A stretch of 64,000 nucleotides of DNA from Actinomadura alba (GTDB lineage Bacteria > Actinomycetota > Actinomycetes > Streptosporangiales > Streptosporangiaceae): assembly GCF_014323705.1 (NCBI RefSeq), contig NZ_JABVEC010000004.1, positions 62,001 to 126,000 of the forward strand. Direction: 5' to 3'. Below the pieces are notes generated by a model. It was not told the origin of the DNA and did not search any database. It was given only the letters and a program-made list of their open reading frames with translations. A program made the translations under genes and the position numbers. Position 1 is the stretch's first letter. Every line of letters begins with the position of its first letter. Below, piece after piece: positions 1 to 7,775 of the stretch.

Positions 1-106
1 GCCGCGCCCCGGGCCGCTCCGGAATAGGTCCGGCCGGGGGGCGGCGTGGGTCTCCAGTGGCCGGGCCCGCCGGAGCCGCCTGGAAACCGGTGAGCCGGGC
101 GGGCCG

Positions 107-1108
107 CTAGGGGCGCCGCGCGGGGCTGACCGTCTTGCCGGGGTCGGTCTCGACCACCGGACCGAGCACGTCGTCGATCCGGGTCAGGATCTCGGCGTCG
201 AGTTTGACGCCGGCCGCCTGCACGTTGTCGCGCACCTGCTCGGGCCGCGAAGCGCCGACGATGGCCGCCGACACGTTGCCGTTCTGCAGCACCCAGGCGA
301 CCGCGAGCTGTGCCAGGGACAGGCCCACCTCGTCCGCGATCGGCTTGAGGTCCTGCACCCGGGTGAGGACGTCGTCGCGCAGCAACCGGCTGATGAAGTC
401 GGCGCCGCCGGCCTCGTCGGTGGCGCGGGAACCCGCCGGCGGGGCGGCGCCGGGGCGGTACTTGCCGGTGAGCACGCCCTGGGCGATCGGCGAGAACACC
501 ACCTGGCCGACGCCCTCCTTCTCGCAGAGCGGTACGACCTCGGACTCGATGACCCGCCACAGCATGGAGTACTGCGGCTGGTTGGACACGATCCGGTCGA
601 AGCCCATCTCGCCGGCGATCCGCAGCGCTTCGGCGATCTCGTCGGCACGCCACTCCGAGACGCCGACGTAGAGGACCTTGCCCTGCCGAACCAGGTCGTC
701 GAAGGTCTTGAGGGTCTCTTCGAGGGGGGTCTCGTAGTCGAAGCGGTGCGCCTGGTAGAGGTCGACGTAGTCGGTCCCGAGGCGGCGCAGCGATCCGTGG
801 ATCGACTCGGTGATGTGCTTGCGGGAGAGCCCGCGGTCGTTCGGGCCGGTGCCGGTCGGCCAGTAGACCTTCGTGAAGATCTCCAGGCCCTCGCGGCGCT
901 GCCCCTTCAGCGCCCGGCCGAGCACCTCCTCCGCGCGCGTGCCCGCGTAGACGTCGGCCGTGTCGAAGGTGGTGATGCCCTCGTCGAGCGCTGCGTGTAC
1001 GCAGGCGTGGGCGGCCTCCTCCTCGACCTGGGAGCCGTGGGTGATCCAGTTGCCGTACGCGATCTCGCTGATCTTGAGGCCGCTGCGGCCGAGGTTTCTG
1101 AACTCCAT
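107..1108 (-). CDS. aldo/keto reductase
   Basis: Predicted cytosolic NAD(P)H-dependent aldo/keto reductase of 333 residues, closest in character to the branch related to potassium-channel beta subunits; it would reduce a carbonyl substrate that cannot be named from sequence. The TIM-barrel catalytic tetrad is visible: Asp49 and Tyr54 in FDTADVY, Lys80 in FTKVYW and His121 in YQAHRFD. Length is normal for the family. The ATG has no Shine-Dalgarno, but a TAGGGT box lies 6 nt upstream, so the mRNA is probably leaderless. It is transcribed alone, away from the DUF3043/PspA genes. Family assignment is secure; physiological role is unknown. Confidence 0.93.
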   Translation of the reverse strand: MEFRNLGRSGLKISEIAYGNWITHGSQVEEEAAHACVHAALDEGITTFDTADVYAGTRAEEVLGRALKGQRREGLEIFTKVYWPTGTGPNDRGLSRKHITESIHGSLRRLGTDYVDLYQAHRFDYETPLEETLKTFDDLVRQGKVLYVGVSEWRADEIAEALRIAGEMGFDRIVSNQPQYSMLWRVIESEVVPLCEKEGVGQVVFSPIAQGVLTGKYRPGAAPPAGSRATDEAGGADFISRLLRDDVLTRVQDLKPIADEVGLSLAQLAVAWVLQNGNVSAAIVGASRPEQVRDNVQAAGVKLDAEILTRIDDVLGPVVETDPGKTVSPARRP

Positions 1109-1114
1109 GCTGCG

Positions 1115-1120
1115 ACCCTA
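1115..1120 (-). promoter_or_regulatory. leaderless -10 box of aldo/keto reductase
   Basis: TAGGGT on the minus strand, 6 nt from the ATG, fits a leaderless actinobacterial promoter (TANNNT with transcription starting at the start codon). Confidence 0.5.
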
Positions 1121-1158
1121 ACCGGCACGCCCGGCCGCAGTGATCGTGCCCCGAGCGC

Positions 1159-1767
1159 TCAGACCTTGTCCTTTTCCCCCGGCCGGAGCCGCGGGTTCGG
1201 GATGCGCAGGCGGCGGAGCTGCATCGAGCGCAGCGCCGCGTACAGGCCGATGCCGCGCTGGTTCTCGGCGGGGAACCTCTGTGTGGCGAGCTTCTTGACC
1301 TGCCGGCTGATGAGCACTCCCTCGATGAGGGCGAGGGCGAGCAGTACCGGGAAGGCGAGCGGCACGAGCAGCTTCGCGAACATGTACGGCAACAGGCTCA
1401 CCATGAACATCACGATGAACGCCCACATGAGATAGGAGCCGATCGTGCGCCGGGCGTCGACGTAGTCCCGGGCGAGTGCGCGCACGGGGCCGCGGTCGCG
1501 CTTCTGGAGGTACTTCTCCTCGCCCCGGGCCATGCCGGCCCGGGCCTTCGCCCGATCCTCGGCCTGGCGGGCGCGCAGCTTGCGAACGGCCTCTTTACGG
1601 TCCTTGGGCGGGGCGGTGATCGGCTGGCGACGGCGTTTCTCGGCCTCGCTGCGCTTGGGCGTGGGTTTGCCCTTCCCCCCGGGTTTGAGCACCTCAGGGG
1701 TTTCCACGGGGGCGGGCTCACTTCGACGTCGGAACACGGAGATCAGGGTACCGCCCGCGAACCTCAT
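1159..1767 (-). CDS. DUF3043 family membrane protein
   Basis: Conserved actinobacterial protein of unknown function (DUF3043). The N-terminal half is basic and disordered, with many Lys, Arg and Pro residues. A middle segment carries EKYLQKRDRGPVRALARDY, and two membrane segments follow (roughly IGSYLMWAFIVMFMVSLLPY and LAFPVLLALALIEG) before a basic cytosolic tail. I chose the ATG at 1767 because GAGG lies 5 nt upstream; a GTG ten codons downstream (1737), which begins with the family-like VFRRRS, is an alternative. It is divergent from pspA across about 110 bp, so the two may share a control region. Function unknown. Confidence 0.85.
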   Translation of the reverse strand: MRFAGGTLISVFRRRSEPAPVETPEVLKPGGKGKPTPKRSEAEKRRRQPITAPPKDRKEAVRKLRARQAEDRAKARAGMARGEEKYLQKRDRGPVRALARDYVDARRTIGSYLMWAFIVMFMVSLLPYMFAKLLVPLAFPVLLALALIEGVLISRQVKKLATQRFPAENQRGIGLYAALRSMQLRRLRIPNPRLRPGEKDKV

Positions 1768-1878
1768 GGCTGCCTCGTGCGTTAACGCGTAGGGTGATAC
1801 CAATCCCAGCAGTGGCTCCCCGAGCAAGTGGGCACAGGCAGTTGGGCACGAACATCACGAAGGGACCGGCCGCGCGCG

Positions 1879-2676
1879 ATGAGCGTGATGAAGCGAATGT
1901 CGATGATCTTCAAGTCCAAGGCGAACAGGGCCCTGGACCGGATGGAAGATCCTCGCGAGACCCTCGACTATTCCTACCAGCGACAGCTTGAGATGCTGCA
2001 GAAGGTCCGCCGGGGCGTCGCCGACGTCGCGACCTCCCGCAAGCGGCTGGAGTTGCAGATCCAGCAGCTCGAGCAGCAGCAGAACAAGCTGACCGAGCAG
2101 GGTAAGAAGGCGTTGCAGGTGGGCCGGGAGGACCTCGCGCGAGAGGCGCTCACCCGCCGGTCGGGGCTGGACGGCCAGCTTTCGGACCTGCGCACGCAGT
2201 ACACCAACCTGCAGGGCGAAGAGGAGAAGCTGACCCTCGCGTCGCAGCGCCTTCAGGCCAAGGTCGACTCCTTCCGTACGCGCAAGGAGACGATCAAGGC
2301 CACCTACACGGCGGCCGAGGCGCAGACCAAGATCAACGAGGCGTTCTCCGGCATCTCCGAGGAGATGGGCGACGTGGGTCTGGCGATCCAGCGCGCCGAG
2401 GAGAAGACCGAGACCATGAAGGCCCGGGCCGGCGCGATCGACGAACTGCTCGCCTCCGGCGCGCTCGAGGACTTCTCCGGCCCCCGCGACGACATCCAGG
2501 CCGAGCTCGACCGGGTCGGCGGCGGTGCCGATGTCGAGCTGGAGCTGCAGCGGCTCAAGGGTGAGCTCGGTCAGGGCGAGGCGCCCAAGCAGCTCGACCC
2601 CGGAGCCCCCCAGGCCCAGCCGCAGGCGAAGCCCCAGCAGAACCAGCGGCCGCAGCAGCCGGGAGGCCAGGGATGA
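1879..2676 (+). CDS. pspA: PspA/IM30 family envelope-stress protein
   Basis: Phage-shock-protein A / IM30 homologue of 265 residues, expected to bind the inner face of the cytoplasmic membrane and stabilise it under stress (ESCRT-III-like fold). The sequence shows the N-terminal helix KRMSMIFKSKANRALDRMED, the highly conserved actinobacterial stretch ETLDYSYQRQLEMLQKV, and long heptad-rich coiled coils to about residue 215. The last 40 residues are Gln/Pro-rich and disordered. The ATG at 1879 gives the family-typical MSVMKRM start; AAGGGA about 14 nt upstream is a loose ribosome site. The stop overlaps the start of the next gene (ATGA), so the two are translationally coupled. Confidence 0.95.
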   Translation: MSVMKRMSMIFKSKANRALDRMEDPRETLDYSYQRQLEMLQKVRRGVADVATSRKRLELQIQQLEQQQNKLTEQGKKALQVGREDLAREALTRRSGLDGQLSDLRTQYTNLQGEEEKLTLASQRLQAKVDSFRTRKETIKATYTAAEAQTKINEAFSGISEEMGDVGLAIQRAEEKTETMKARAGAIDELLASGALEDFSGPRDDIQAELDRVGGGADVELELQRLKGELGQGEAPKQLDPGAPQAQPQAKPQQNQRPQQPGGQG

Positions 2677-2951
2677 TCGTCCGCATCATGGGGGAGGGCC
2701 AGCTCGACGTCGCCAGCCAGGACCTGTCGGCCCTCAACGCGCTCGACGACAAGCTGGAGCTGGCGATCGAGTCCGGCGACGAGGTCACGTTCCGCGCCGC
2801 CCTGCACACGCTGCTCGACAGCGTGCGCAAGGTCGGACGCCCGTTGGCCGAGGACAGCCTGGAACCCTCCGAGCTGATCCTGCCGCCGGCCGACTCCGAC
2901 ATGGAGGAGGTCCGCGCCATGCTGGGCGACGAGGGCCTCATCCCGGAGTAG
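2673..2951 (+). CDS. pspAA: PspA-associated protein PspAA
   Basis: A 92-residue protein overlapping the pspA stop by 4 nt. It matches the actinobacterial PspA-associated (PspAA) family: it begins MIVRIMGEGQ, has an acidic middle and ends in a second acidic helix (DSDMEEVRAMLGDEG). It is thought to act with PspA in the stress response, but its biochemical role is not established. No signal peptide or membrane segment is present. Assignment rests on both sequence and the strict linkage to pspA. Confidence 0.88.
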   Translation: MIVRIMGEGQLDVASQDLSALNALDDKLELAIESGDEVTFRAALHTLLDSVRKVGRPLAEDSLEPSELILPPADSDMEEVRAMLGDEGLIPE

Positions 2952-2967
2952 CGGCCCACCCGGATCA

Positions 2968-3085
2968 GCGGCTCGGGGGAGCCGCCACGGCCGGCACCGG
3001 TGCGGCCCCACCGGTGCGGCCTCGTCCCGTGCCCCTCTGGCCCCATGTGCCGCCGCCACGACGGGCCCGGCGTCGCCGCCGGGCC
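2968..3085. terminator. two hairpins between convergent pspAA and nadA
   Basis: Two perfect stems lie between convergent genes: a 7-bp stem with GGGG loop at 2968-2985 and a 9-bp GC stem with 4-nt loop at 3064-3085. No U-tract is present. They probably end transcription from both directions. Confidence 0.5.
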
Positions 3086-3100
3086 GCCGCGAACGATCGG

Positions 3101-4261
3101 CTATGGCAGGGCGAGCATCTGGTCGAGTGCGACCTTGGCGTAGTGAGCCGTCTCGTCGTCGACCTGGATGCGGTTGACGACCCTGCCCTCGGCAAGTGAC
3201 TCCAGCGACCACACCAGGTGCGGCAGGTCGATGCGGTTCATGGTCGAGCAGAAGCACACGGTCTTGTCGAGGAACATGACGTTCTTGTCCGGATGGGCGT
3301 TGGAGAGCCTCCGGACCAGGTTGAGCTCGGTGCCCACGGCCCACGACGACCCGGCCGGGGCGGCGTCGAGGGCCTTGATGATGTACTCGGTCGATCCGAT
3401 CTCGTCGGCCGCGAGAACGACCTCGTGCTTGCACTCGGGGTGCACGAGGACGTTGACGCCGGGCACTCGCGCCCGCACGTCGTCCACGCTGGCCTTGCTG
3501 AACCGGCCGTGCACCGAGCAGTGCCCCCGCCAGAGGATCATCTTGGCGTCCCGCAGCCGGGCCGTGCTCAGGCCGCCCTCGGGCCGGTGCGGGCTGTAGA
3601 CGACGCAGTCGTCCAGCGCGAAGCCCATCTCGAGCACGGCCGTGTTGCGGCCGAGATGCTCGTCGGGCATGAACAGGACCTTCTTGCCCTTCGCGAAGGC
3701 CCAGTCGAGGGCCCGCTTCGCGTTGGAGGAGGTGCAGACCGTGCCGCCGTGTCGCCCGACGAACGCCTTGATGTCGGCCGAGGAGTTCATGTACGTGACC
3801 GGCACCACATCGTCGGCCACCCCCGCGTCCTCGAGGACCTCCCAGCACTCCTCGACCTGGTCGTAGGTGGCCATGTCGGCCATGGAGCAGCCGGCCGCCA
3901 GGTCCGGCAGCACCACCTGCTGGTGATCGGCGGTGAGGATGTCGGCGGACTCGGCCATGAAATGGACGCCGCAGAAGACGATGAAGGGCGCGTCGGGGCG
4001 CGCCGCCGCCTCACGGGCCAGCTTGAAGGAGTCGCCTGTGACGTCGGCGAACTGGATGACCTCGTCCCGCTGGTAGTGGTGACCGAGGACGAACAGGCGG
4101 TCGCCCAGCGCGGCCTTGGCGGCTCTCGCACGCTCCACGAGGTCGGGATCCGAGGCCGGCGGCAGATCACCGGGACAGGAGACCCCCCGCTCGCTGCCGG
4201 GATCGGCCTCGTGTCCCAGCAACAGCAGCGGAAGTTTGTCGATCTCTGGGGTGGTGGTCAT
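3101..4261 (-). CDS. nadA: quinolinate synthase NadA
   Basis: Quinolinate synthase, which condenses iminoaspartate with dihydroxyacetone phosphate in de novo NAD synthesis and needs a [4Fe-4S] cluster. The three cluster cysteines are recognisable in AAGCSMAD (about 125), HPECKHE (about 277) and CFCSTMN (336/338). LGHHYQRDEV and the FCGVHFMAESADIL active-site stretch are present. The start at 4261 (MTTTPEID, 386 aa) follows a strong GGAGGAG. Unlike many genomes there is no nadB or nadC next to it. The Fe-S carrier gene erpA is its divergent neighbour. A palindrome upstream (4286-4307) may be its operator. Confidence 0.97.
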   Translation of the reverse strand: MTTTPEIDKLPLLLLGHEADPGSERGVSCPGDLPPASDPDLVERARAAKAALGDRLFVLGHHYQRDEVIQFADVTGDSFKLAREAAARPDAPFIVFCGVHFMAESADILTADHQQVVLPDLAAGCSMADMATYDQVEECWEVLEDAGVADDVVPVTYMNSSADIKAFVGRHGGTVCTSSNAKRALDWAFAKGKKVLFMPDEHLGRNTAVLEMGFALDDCVVYSPHRPEGGLSTARLRDAKMILWRGHCSVHGRFSKASVDDVRARVPGVNVLVHPECKHEVVLAADEIGSTEYIIKALDAAPAGSSWAVGTELNLVRRLSNAHPDKNVMFLDKTVCFCSTMNRIDLPHLVWSLESLAEGRVVNRIQVDDETAHYAKVALDQMLALP

Positions 4262-4285
4262 CGGGGGGCTCCTCCCACGACGCAC

Positions 4286-4307
4286 TTATCGTCTATCTGA
4301 CGACTAA
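4286..4307. promoter_or_regulatory. possible NrtR/NdnR-type operator of nadA
   Basis: TCGTC-TATCT-GACGA forms an inverted repeat within TTA/CTAA flanks, 25 nt upstream of the nadA start. Actinobacterial NAD genes are often repressed by NrtR/NdnR (Nudix-related) proteins at about 21-bp palindromes. The match to that family is inferred from position and form, not from a scored motif. Confidence 0.45.
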
Positions 4308-4538
4308 TGGTCCCACACGCGGTGGGCGGCGGTGTCATGGGGGCGGTGCGGAGTGAGGGGCGCCACATGCACTGTGGGGTCCGCAGGCCAGATCCGAGGA
4401 ATCATTGTGCTGCGGGGTACGTTGTCTACGGGAGACTGGTGGCAGTGTCTTCGGGCAGTGTCGTCCGATGACAGCCAACTCCGAGCACAACAACGCGAAG
4501 GTCGCCGATGGCGGCGGAGCTGAACCGGGAGCCAACAC

Positions 4539-4901
4539 ATGACGGTTTCAGGCGAGACAACGCACGAGACCACTCAGCAGGGAGTCGTCCTGACCGGCGC
4601 CGCCGCCGAGAAGGTCAAGAGCCTGCTCGAGCAGGAGGGCCGTGAGGACCTGGCGCTGCGCGTCGCCGTCCAGCCGGGCGGGTGCTCCGGCCTGATCTAC
4701 CAGCTCTTCTTCGACGAGCGTGATCTGGACGGCGACCAGGTCCACGCGTTCGGCGGCGTCAATGTCGTCGTCGACCGGATGAGCGCCCCCTACCTGGGCG
4801 GCGCCACCATCGACTTCGTCGACACGATCGAGAAGCAGGGCTTCACGATCGACAACCCCAATGCCTCGGGCTCTTGCGCCTGCGGCGACTCCTTCAACTA
4901 G
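4539..4901 (+). CDS. erpA: iron-sulfur cluster insertion protein ErpA
   Basis: A-type Fe-S carrier (HesB/IscA/ErpA family), 120 residues, delivering clusters to apo-enzymes in the cytosol. The three ligand cysteines are present: Cys49 in GGCSG and Cys113/Cys115 in GSCACGDSF. The start follows GGGAG 8 nt upstream. It is divergent from nadA, whose product needs a [4Fe-4S] cluster, and sits upstream of the adenosine kinase-like gene as in the mycobacterial Rv2204c region. A strong terminator follows. Confidence 0.96.
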   Translation: MTVSGETTHETTQQGVVLTGAAAEKVKSLLEQEGREDLALRVAVQPGGCSGLIYQLFFDERDLDGDQVHAFGGVNVVVDRMSAPYLGGATIDFVDTIEKQGFTIDNPNASGSCACGDSFN

Positions 4902-4940
4902 TCCACCCGAGATCGGGCGGACCGATGCAAGCCTCTGATC

Positions 4941-4983
4941 GGCCCTGGTGGCCGCGCGCGGGAGCGCGCCCACCAGGGCCTTT
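4941..4983 (+). terminator. terminator of erpA
   Basis: A long GC-rich hairpin with GGCCCTGGTG pairing to CACCAGGGCC, plus an inner GCGCGC stem, followed by TTT. It fits a rho-independent terminator 40 nt after the erpA stop. Confidence 0.75.
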
Positions 4984-5028
4984 CTGTGACCGGGCACCGT
5001 ACAAGAAGCTCCCGCGGCGATGACGCGC

Positions 5029-5034
5029 TAATCT
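5029..5034 (+). promoter_or_regulatory. putative -10 box upstream of PfkB-family kinase
   Basis: TAATCT within CGCGCTAATCT. The same 11-nt string recurs upstream of ctaC (7698-7703), which suggests related promoters. No clear -35 element is visible. Confidence 0.4.
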
Positions 5035-5108
5035 TCGGACCCTGATCAGCTGGGTTGACATAGCCGGCAAGCAGCCGGACGACACAGACGACGAAGGAGA
5101 GCGACGCC

Positions 5109-6095
5109 GTGCGCATCGCCGTGACCGGTTCCATCGCCACCGATCATCTGATGACCTTCCCCGGAAGGTTCGCCGATCAGCTCATCCCCGATCAGCTGCA
5201 CAAGGTCTCGCTGTCCTTCCTGGTGGACGAGCTGGAGATCCGGCGGGGCGGTATCGCCGCCAACATCTGCTTCGGCATGGCGTGTCTCGGCCGCCGTCCG
5301 GTGCTGGTCGGCGCCGTCGGCAACGACTTCGCCGACTACCGGTCCTGGCTCGAGCGCCACGGCGTCGACACCTCGTCGGTCCACGTCTCCGATATCCGCC
5401 ACACCGCCCGGTTCCTGTGCACGACCGACGACGACCACAACCAGATCGCCTCCTTCTACGCGGGAGCGATGGCCGACGCGCGGGAGATCGAGCTGGCGCC
5501 CGTCGCCGACCGCGTCGGGGGCCTCGACCTGGTCATGATCAGCCCGAACGACCCCGAGGCCATGCTGCGCCACACCGAGGAGTGCCGCACCCGGGGCGTC
5601 CCCTTCGCCGCCGACCCGTCCCAGCAGCTCGCCAGGATGGGCGGCGAGGACGTGCGCGTGCTGATCGACGGTGCCGCGTACCTGTTCACCAACGAGTACG
5701 AGAAGGCGCTCGCCGAGCAGAAGACCGGCTGGTCGAGCGAGGAGATCCTCGACCGCGTCGGGGTGTGCGTCACCACGCTCGGCCCCAAGGGGGTGCGCGT
5801 CGAGCGCAAGGGGGAGCCGAGCATGCACGTCCCCGCGGCTCCCGAGGAGGCCAAGGTCGACCCGACCGGCGTCGGCGACGGTTTCCGGGCCGGGTTCCTC
5901 AGTGCGGTCGGCTGGGGCCTGTCGCTCGAGCGCGCCGCTCAGACCGGCAACCTGATCGCCGCTCACGTCCTCGAGAGCGCCGGCGGCCAGGAGTACGAGC
6001 TGACGCAGAGCCGCTTCACCGAGCGCTTCGCCGGTGCCTTCGGCGACCAGGCCGCCGCCGAGGTCGCCGCCCATTTGACCTGCCCGGCCCCGTAA
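5109..6095 (+). CDS. PfkB-family sugar/adenosine kinase
   Basis: Carbohydrate kinase of the PfkB (ribokinase) family, 328 residues, predicted to phosphorylate adenosine or a sugar with ATP. N-terminal substrate-binding elements include GSIATDHL and GGIAANICFGMACLG. The C-terminal catalytic motif DPTGVGDGFRAGFL (about residues 258-271) holds the base Asp and the anion hole. The GTG start follows AAGGAGAG with good spacing. The neighbourhood matches that of M. tuberculosis adenosine kinase Rv2202c, between an erpA-like gene and cytochrome oxidase genes, so adenosine kinase is the best guess; substrate is not provable from sequence. Confidence 0.88.
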   Translation: MRIAVTGSIATDHLMTFPGRFADQLIPDQLHKVSLSFLVDELEIRRGGIAANICFGMACLGRRPVLVGAVGNDFADYRSWLERHGVDTSSVHVSDIRHTARFLCTTDDDHNQIASFYAGAMADAREIELAPVADRVGGLDLVMISPNDPEAMLRHTEECRTRGVPFAADPSQQLARMGGEDVRVLIDGAAYLFTNEYEKALAEQKTGWSSEEILDRVGVCVTTLGPKGVRVERKGEPSMHVPAAPEEAKVDPTGVGDGFRAGFLSAVGWGLSLERAAQTGNLIAAHVLESAGGQEYELTQSRFTERFAGAFGDQAAAEVAAHLTCPAP

Positions 6096-6105
6096 TCCGC
6101 CCGCC

Positions 6106-6166
6106 CCGTGATCATGCAGTCGCTCCCGCTGCGCCTCCGCGTGCGGGAACGACTGCATGATCACGG
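6106..6166. repeat. intergenic palindrome, GTGATCATGCAG family
   Basis: A 24-bp inverted repeat with one mismatch (arms 6106-6129 and 6143-6166, 13-nt loop) between the convergent kinase and tusA genes. The outer arm reads CCGTGATCATGCAG. Related sequences occur at 22371-22423, 63567-63648 and as a half arm at 61141-61152. It could act as a bidirectional terminator. Confidence 0.75.
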
Positions 6167-6207
6167 CGGTGAGTGCCCGATGAGCCGCGCGAGCGGAGTG
6201 AGCGCAG

Positions 6208-6519
6208 TCAGTACGTGCGGCGGATGTGGAAGGCCCAGCCGCGGGGGAGGATCTCCTCGCGGACGAAGTCCTGGGACTTCATGCGGCACCAGGCGGGCAC
6301 GTCGGTGCGGGCGGCGACGTCGTCGGCCTTGACGGCGACGATCTCGCCTATGGGCACCTCTCTGATCCGCTCGGCCAGCAGGATGATCGGGATAGGGCAC
6401 TTGCGCCCCAGCGCGTCGATGATCAGGACCGGCGCCGGCCCGGCGGGGACGGCGGGCGCCACGGGTTGGGGGGGCGTCGCGGCCTTCTGCGCGCTACGCA
6501 TACGGCGTCTGAAGCTCAT
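6208..6519 (-). CDS. TusA/SirA-family sulfur carrier
   Basis: Sulfur-transfer protein of 103 residues with a Pro/Ala-rich N-terminal extension and a TusA fold from about residue 30. The hallmark CPxP motif is present as GRKCPIPIILLAERI, whose Cys would carry persulfide sulfur. It overlaps the upstream cysteine desulfurase gene by 4 nt (ATGA), so desulfurase and carrier are co-translated, pointing to direct sulfur handover. The acceptor is unknown; the thiolation enzyme ThiI is encoded elsewhere in the window (59761). Confidence 0.9.
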   Translation of the reverse strand: MSFRRRMRSAQKAATPPQPVAPAVPAGPAPVLIIDALGRKCPIPIILLAERIREVPIGEIVAVKADDVAARTDVPAWCRMKSQDFVREEILPRGWAFHIRRTY

Positions 6520-7649
6520 GAGATCACTCCGGCGGCACGGCGTAGGCGAATGATGGCAGCGGGAAGCACCGAAAGGAACTCGTCCACGTCAGTGGATTCT
6601 GTTCCCCGCGGCAGCGATACCCGAACGTTCCCGTGGGTAATCACTCCCATCGCCTCCAATACGTGGCTGGGACGGAGCGTATCCGCCGTACAGGAGCTTC
6701 CGGACGAGACGGCGAAACCCTGGCGGTCGAGTTCGGTGATCAGCGCCTCGCCCTCGACGTAGAGGCAAGAGAACGTGACCAGGTGGGGGAGTCGCCGCAC
6801 GGGGTCGCCGACGACCTCGATGTCGGGGACGAACCGCGGCAGGCGCTCCCGGATCCGCTCCACCAGGGCGGAGAGGCGTGGACCTTCGACGGCCCGCTCC
6901 TGCCGGCGGGCCTCGAGCGCCGCGGCGGCGGCCACGGCCGCGGGAACGTTCTCAAAGCCGGGGACCCGGCGTCCCTCGCGCTCGTCCTCGGGCAGTGGAG
7001 AGCGCCAGCGGGTGTGTTTGCGGATCACCAGGACGCCGACCCCTGCCGGGCCGCCCCACTTGTGGCCGCTGGCCGCGAGCAGCGACCAGCCCTCCGGGAT
7101 GTCCGCCCGGCCGGCGGACTGGGCCGCGTCGACGAACAGCGGCACGTCCGCGGCCCGGCAGATCTCCGCGACCTCGGCCACCGGCTGCTCGGTGCCGACC
7201 TCGTGATTGGCCGACTGCAGGCAGGCCAGCGCCGTGTCGGGGCGCAGTGCCGCGGCGAAAGCGGCCGGGTCGACCCGGCCGGTGCGATCGACGTCCACCG
7301 TGGTCACCTCGCCGCCGTCGCTCTCGTGCGTCGAGGCGGTGTGCAGAACGCTGGAGTGCTCGACCGCGCTGACCACCAGGTGCCGGCCGGTCCGGCGCCG
7401 GGCCCGGAGAGCGCCGAGGACGGCGAGGTGGACGGCCTGGGTGCCGGAGGAGGTGAAGTAGACCTCGTCGGGGCGTACGCCGAGGACCGCGGCGACCCGG
7501 GCGCGGGCCTGGTCGAGGAGCAGCCGGGACTGCCGGCCGGGGCCGTACAGCCGGGCCGGGTCGGCCCAGCCGGCCTCGAGGGCGCTCAGCAGCTCAGCGC
7601 GGGCCGCGGGGTGCAGGGGCTCGGTCGATGCCGCGTCGAAAAAGGGCAC
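6516..7649 (-). CDS. cysteine desulfurase (NifS/IscS-like)
   Basis: PLP-dependent class V aminotransferase-fold enzyme of 377 residues that takes sulfur from cysteine. Key residues are visible: His98 in VEHSSVL, Asp174 in FVDAAQSAG, the PLP lysine Lys197 in SGHKWGG and the persulfide cysteine Cys320 in SSGSSCTADTLRPSHVL. The active-site loop is of the longer NifS/IscS type, not the SufS type. The GTG start has no ribosome site but has TAGGGT 6 nt upstream, so it is probably leaderless. It is paired with tusA and divergent from ctaC. Confidence 0.94.
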   Translation of the reverse strand: MPFFDAASTEPLHPAARAELLSALEAGWADPARLYGPGRQSRLLLDQARARVAAVLGVRPDEVYFTSSGTQAVHLAVLGALRARRRTGRHLVVSAVEHSSVLHTASTHESDGGEVTTVDVDRTGRVDPAAFAAALRPDTALACLQSANHEVGTEQPVAEVAEICRAADVPLFVDAAQSAGRADIPEGWSLLAASGHKWGGPAGVGVLVIRKHTRWRSPLPEDEREGRRVPGFENVPAAVAAAAALEARRQERAVEGPRLSALVERIRERLPRFVPDIEVVGDPVRRLPHLVTFSCLYVEGEALITELDRQGFAVSSGSSCTADTLRPSHVLEAMGVITHGNVRVSLPRGTESTDVDEFLSVLPAAIIRLRRAAGVIS

Positions 7650-7655
7650 GACACG

Positions 7656-7661
7656 ACCCTA
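7656..7661 (-). promoter_or_regulatory. leaderless -10 box of cysteine desulfurase
   Basis: TAGGGT on the minus strand ends 6 nt before the GTG start, which itself lacks a Shine-Dalgarno sequence. Confidence 0.5.
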
Positions 7662-7697
7662 ACGGGACCCCGGACGGTGGGACTCAGACGTGCGCGC

Positions 7698-7703
7698 TAA
7701 TCT
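7698..7703 (+). promoter_or_regulatory. putative -10 box of ctaC operon
   Basis: TAATCT in CGCGCTAATCT, identical over 11 nt to the element at 5024-5034, about 75 nt before the ctaC start. Confidence 0.4.
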
Positions 7704-7775
7704 GTGCTGCACATGTTGGAGGAAGTGACCTGACCGCCCGGGGTGCCGGGCTTTCGTCTGTGGGGAAGGCATTCT

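Noticed and set aside
7713..7733. Possible six-codon leader ORF before ctaC (ATG TTG GAG GAA GTG ACC TGA)
   Set aside because: Too short to judge and it contains a chance GGAGG; no hairpin or conserved feature supports it.
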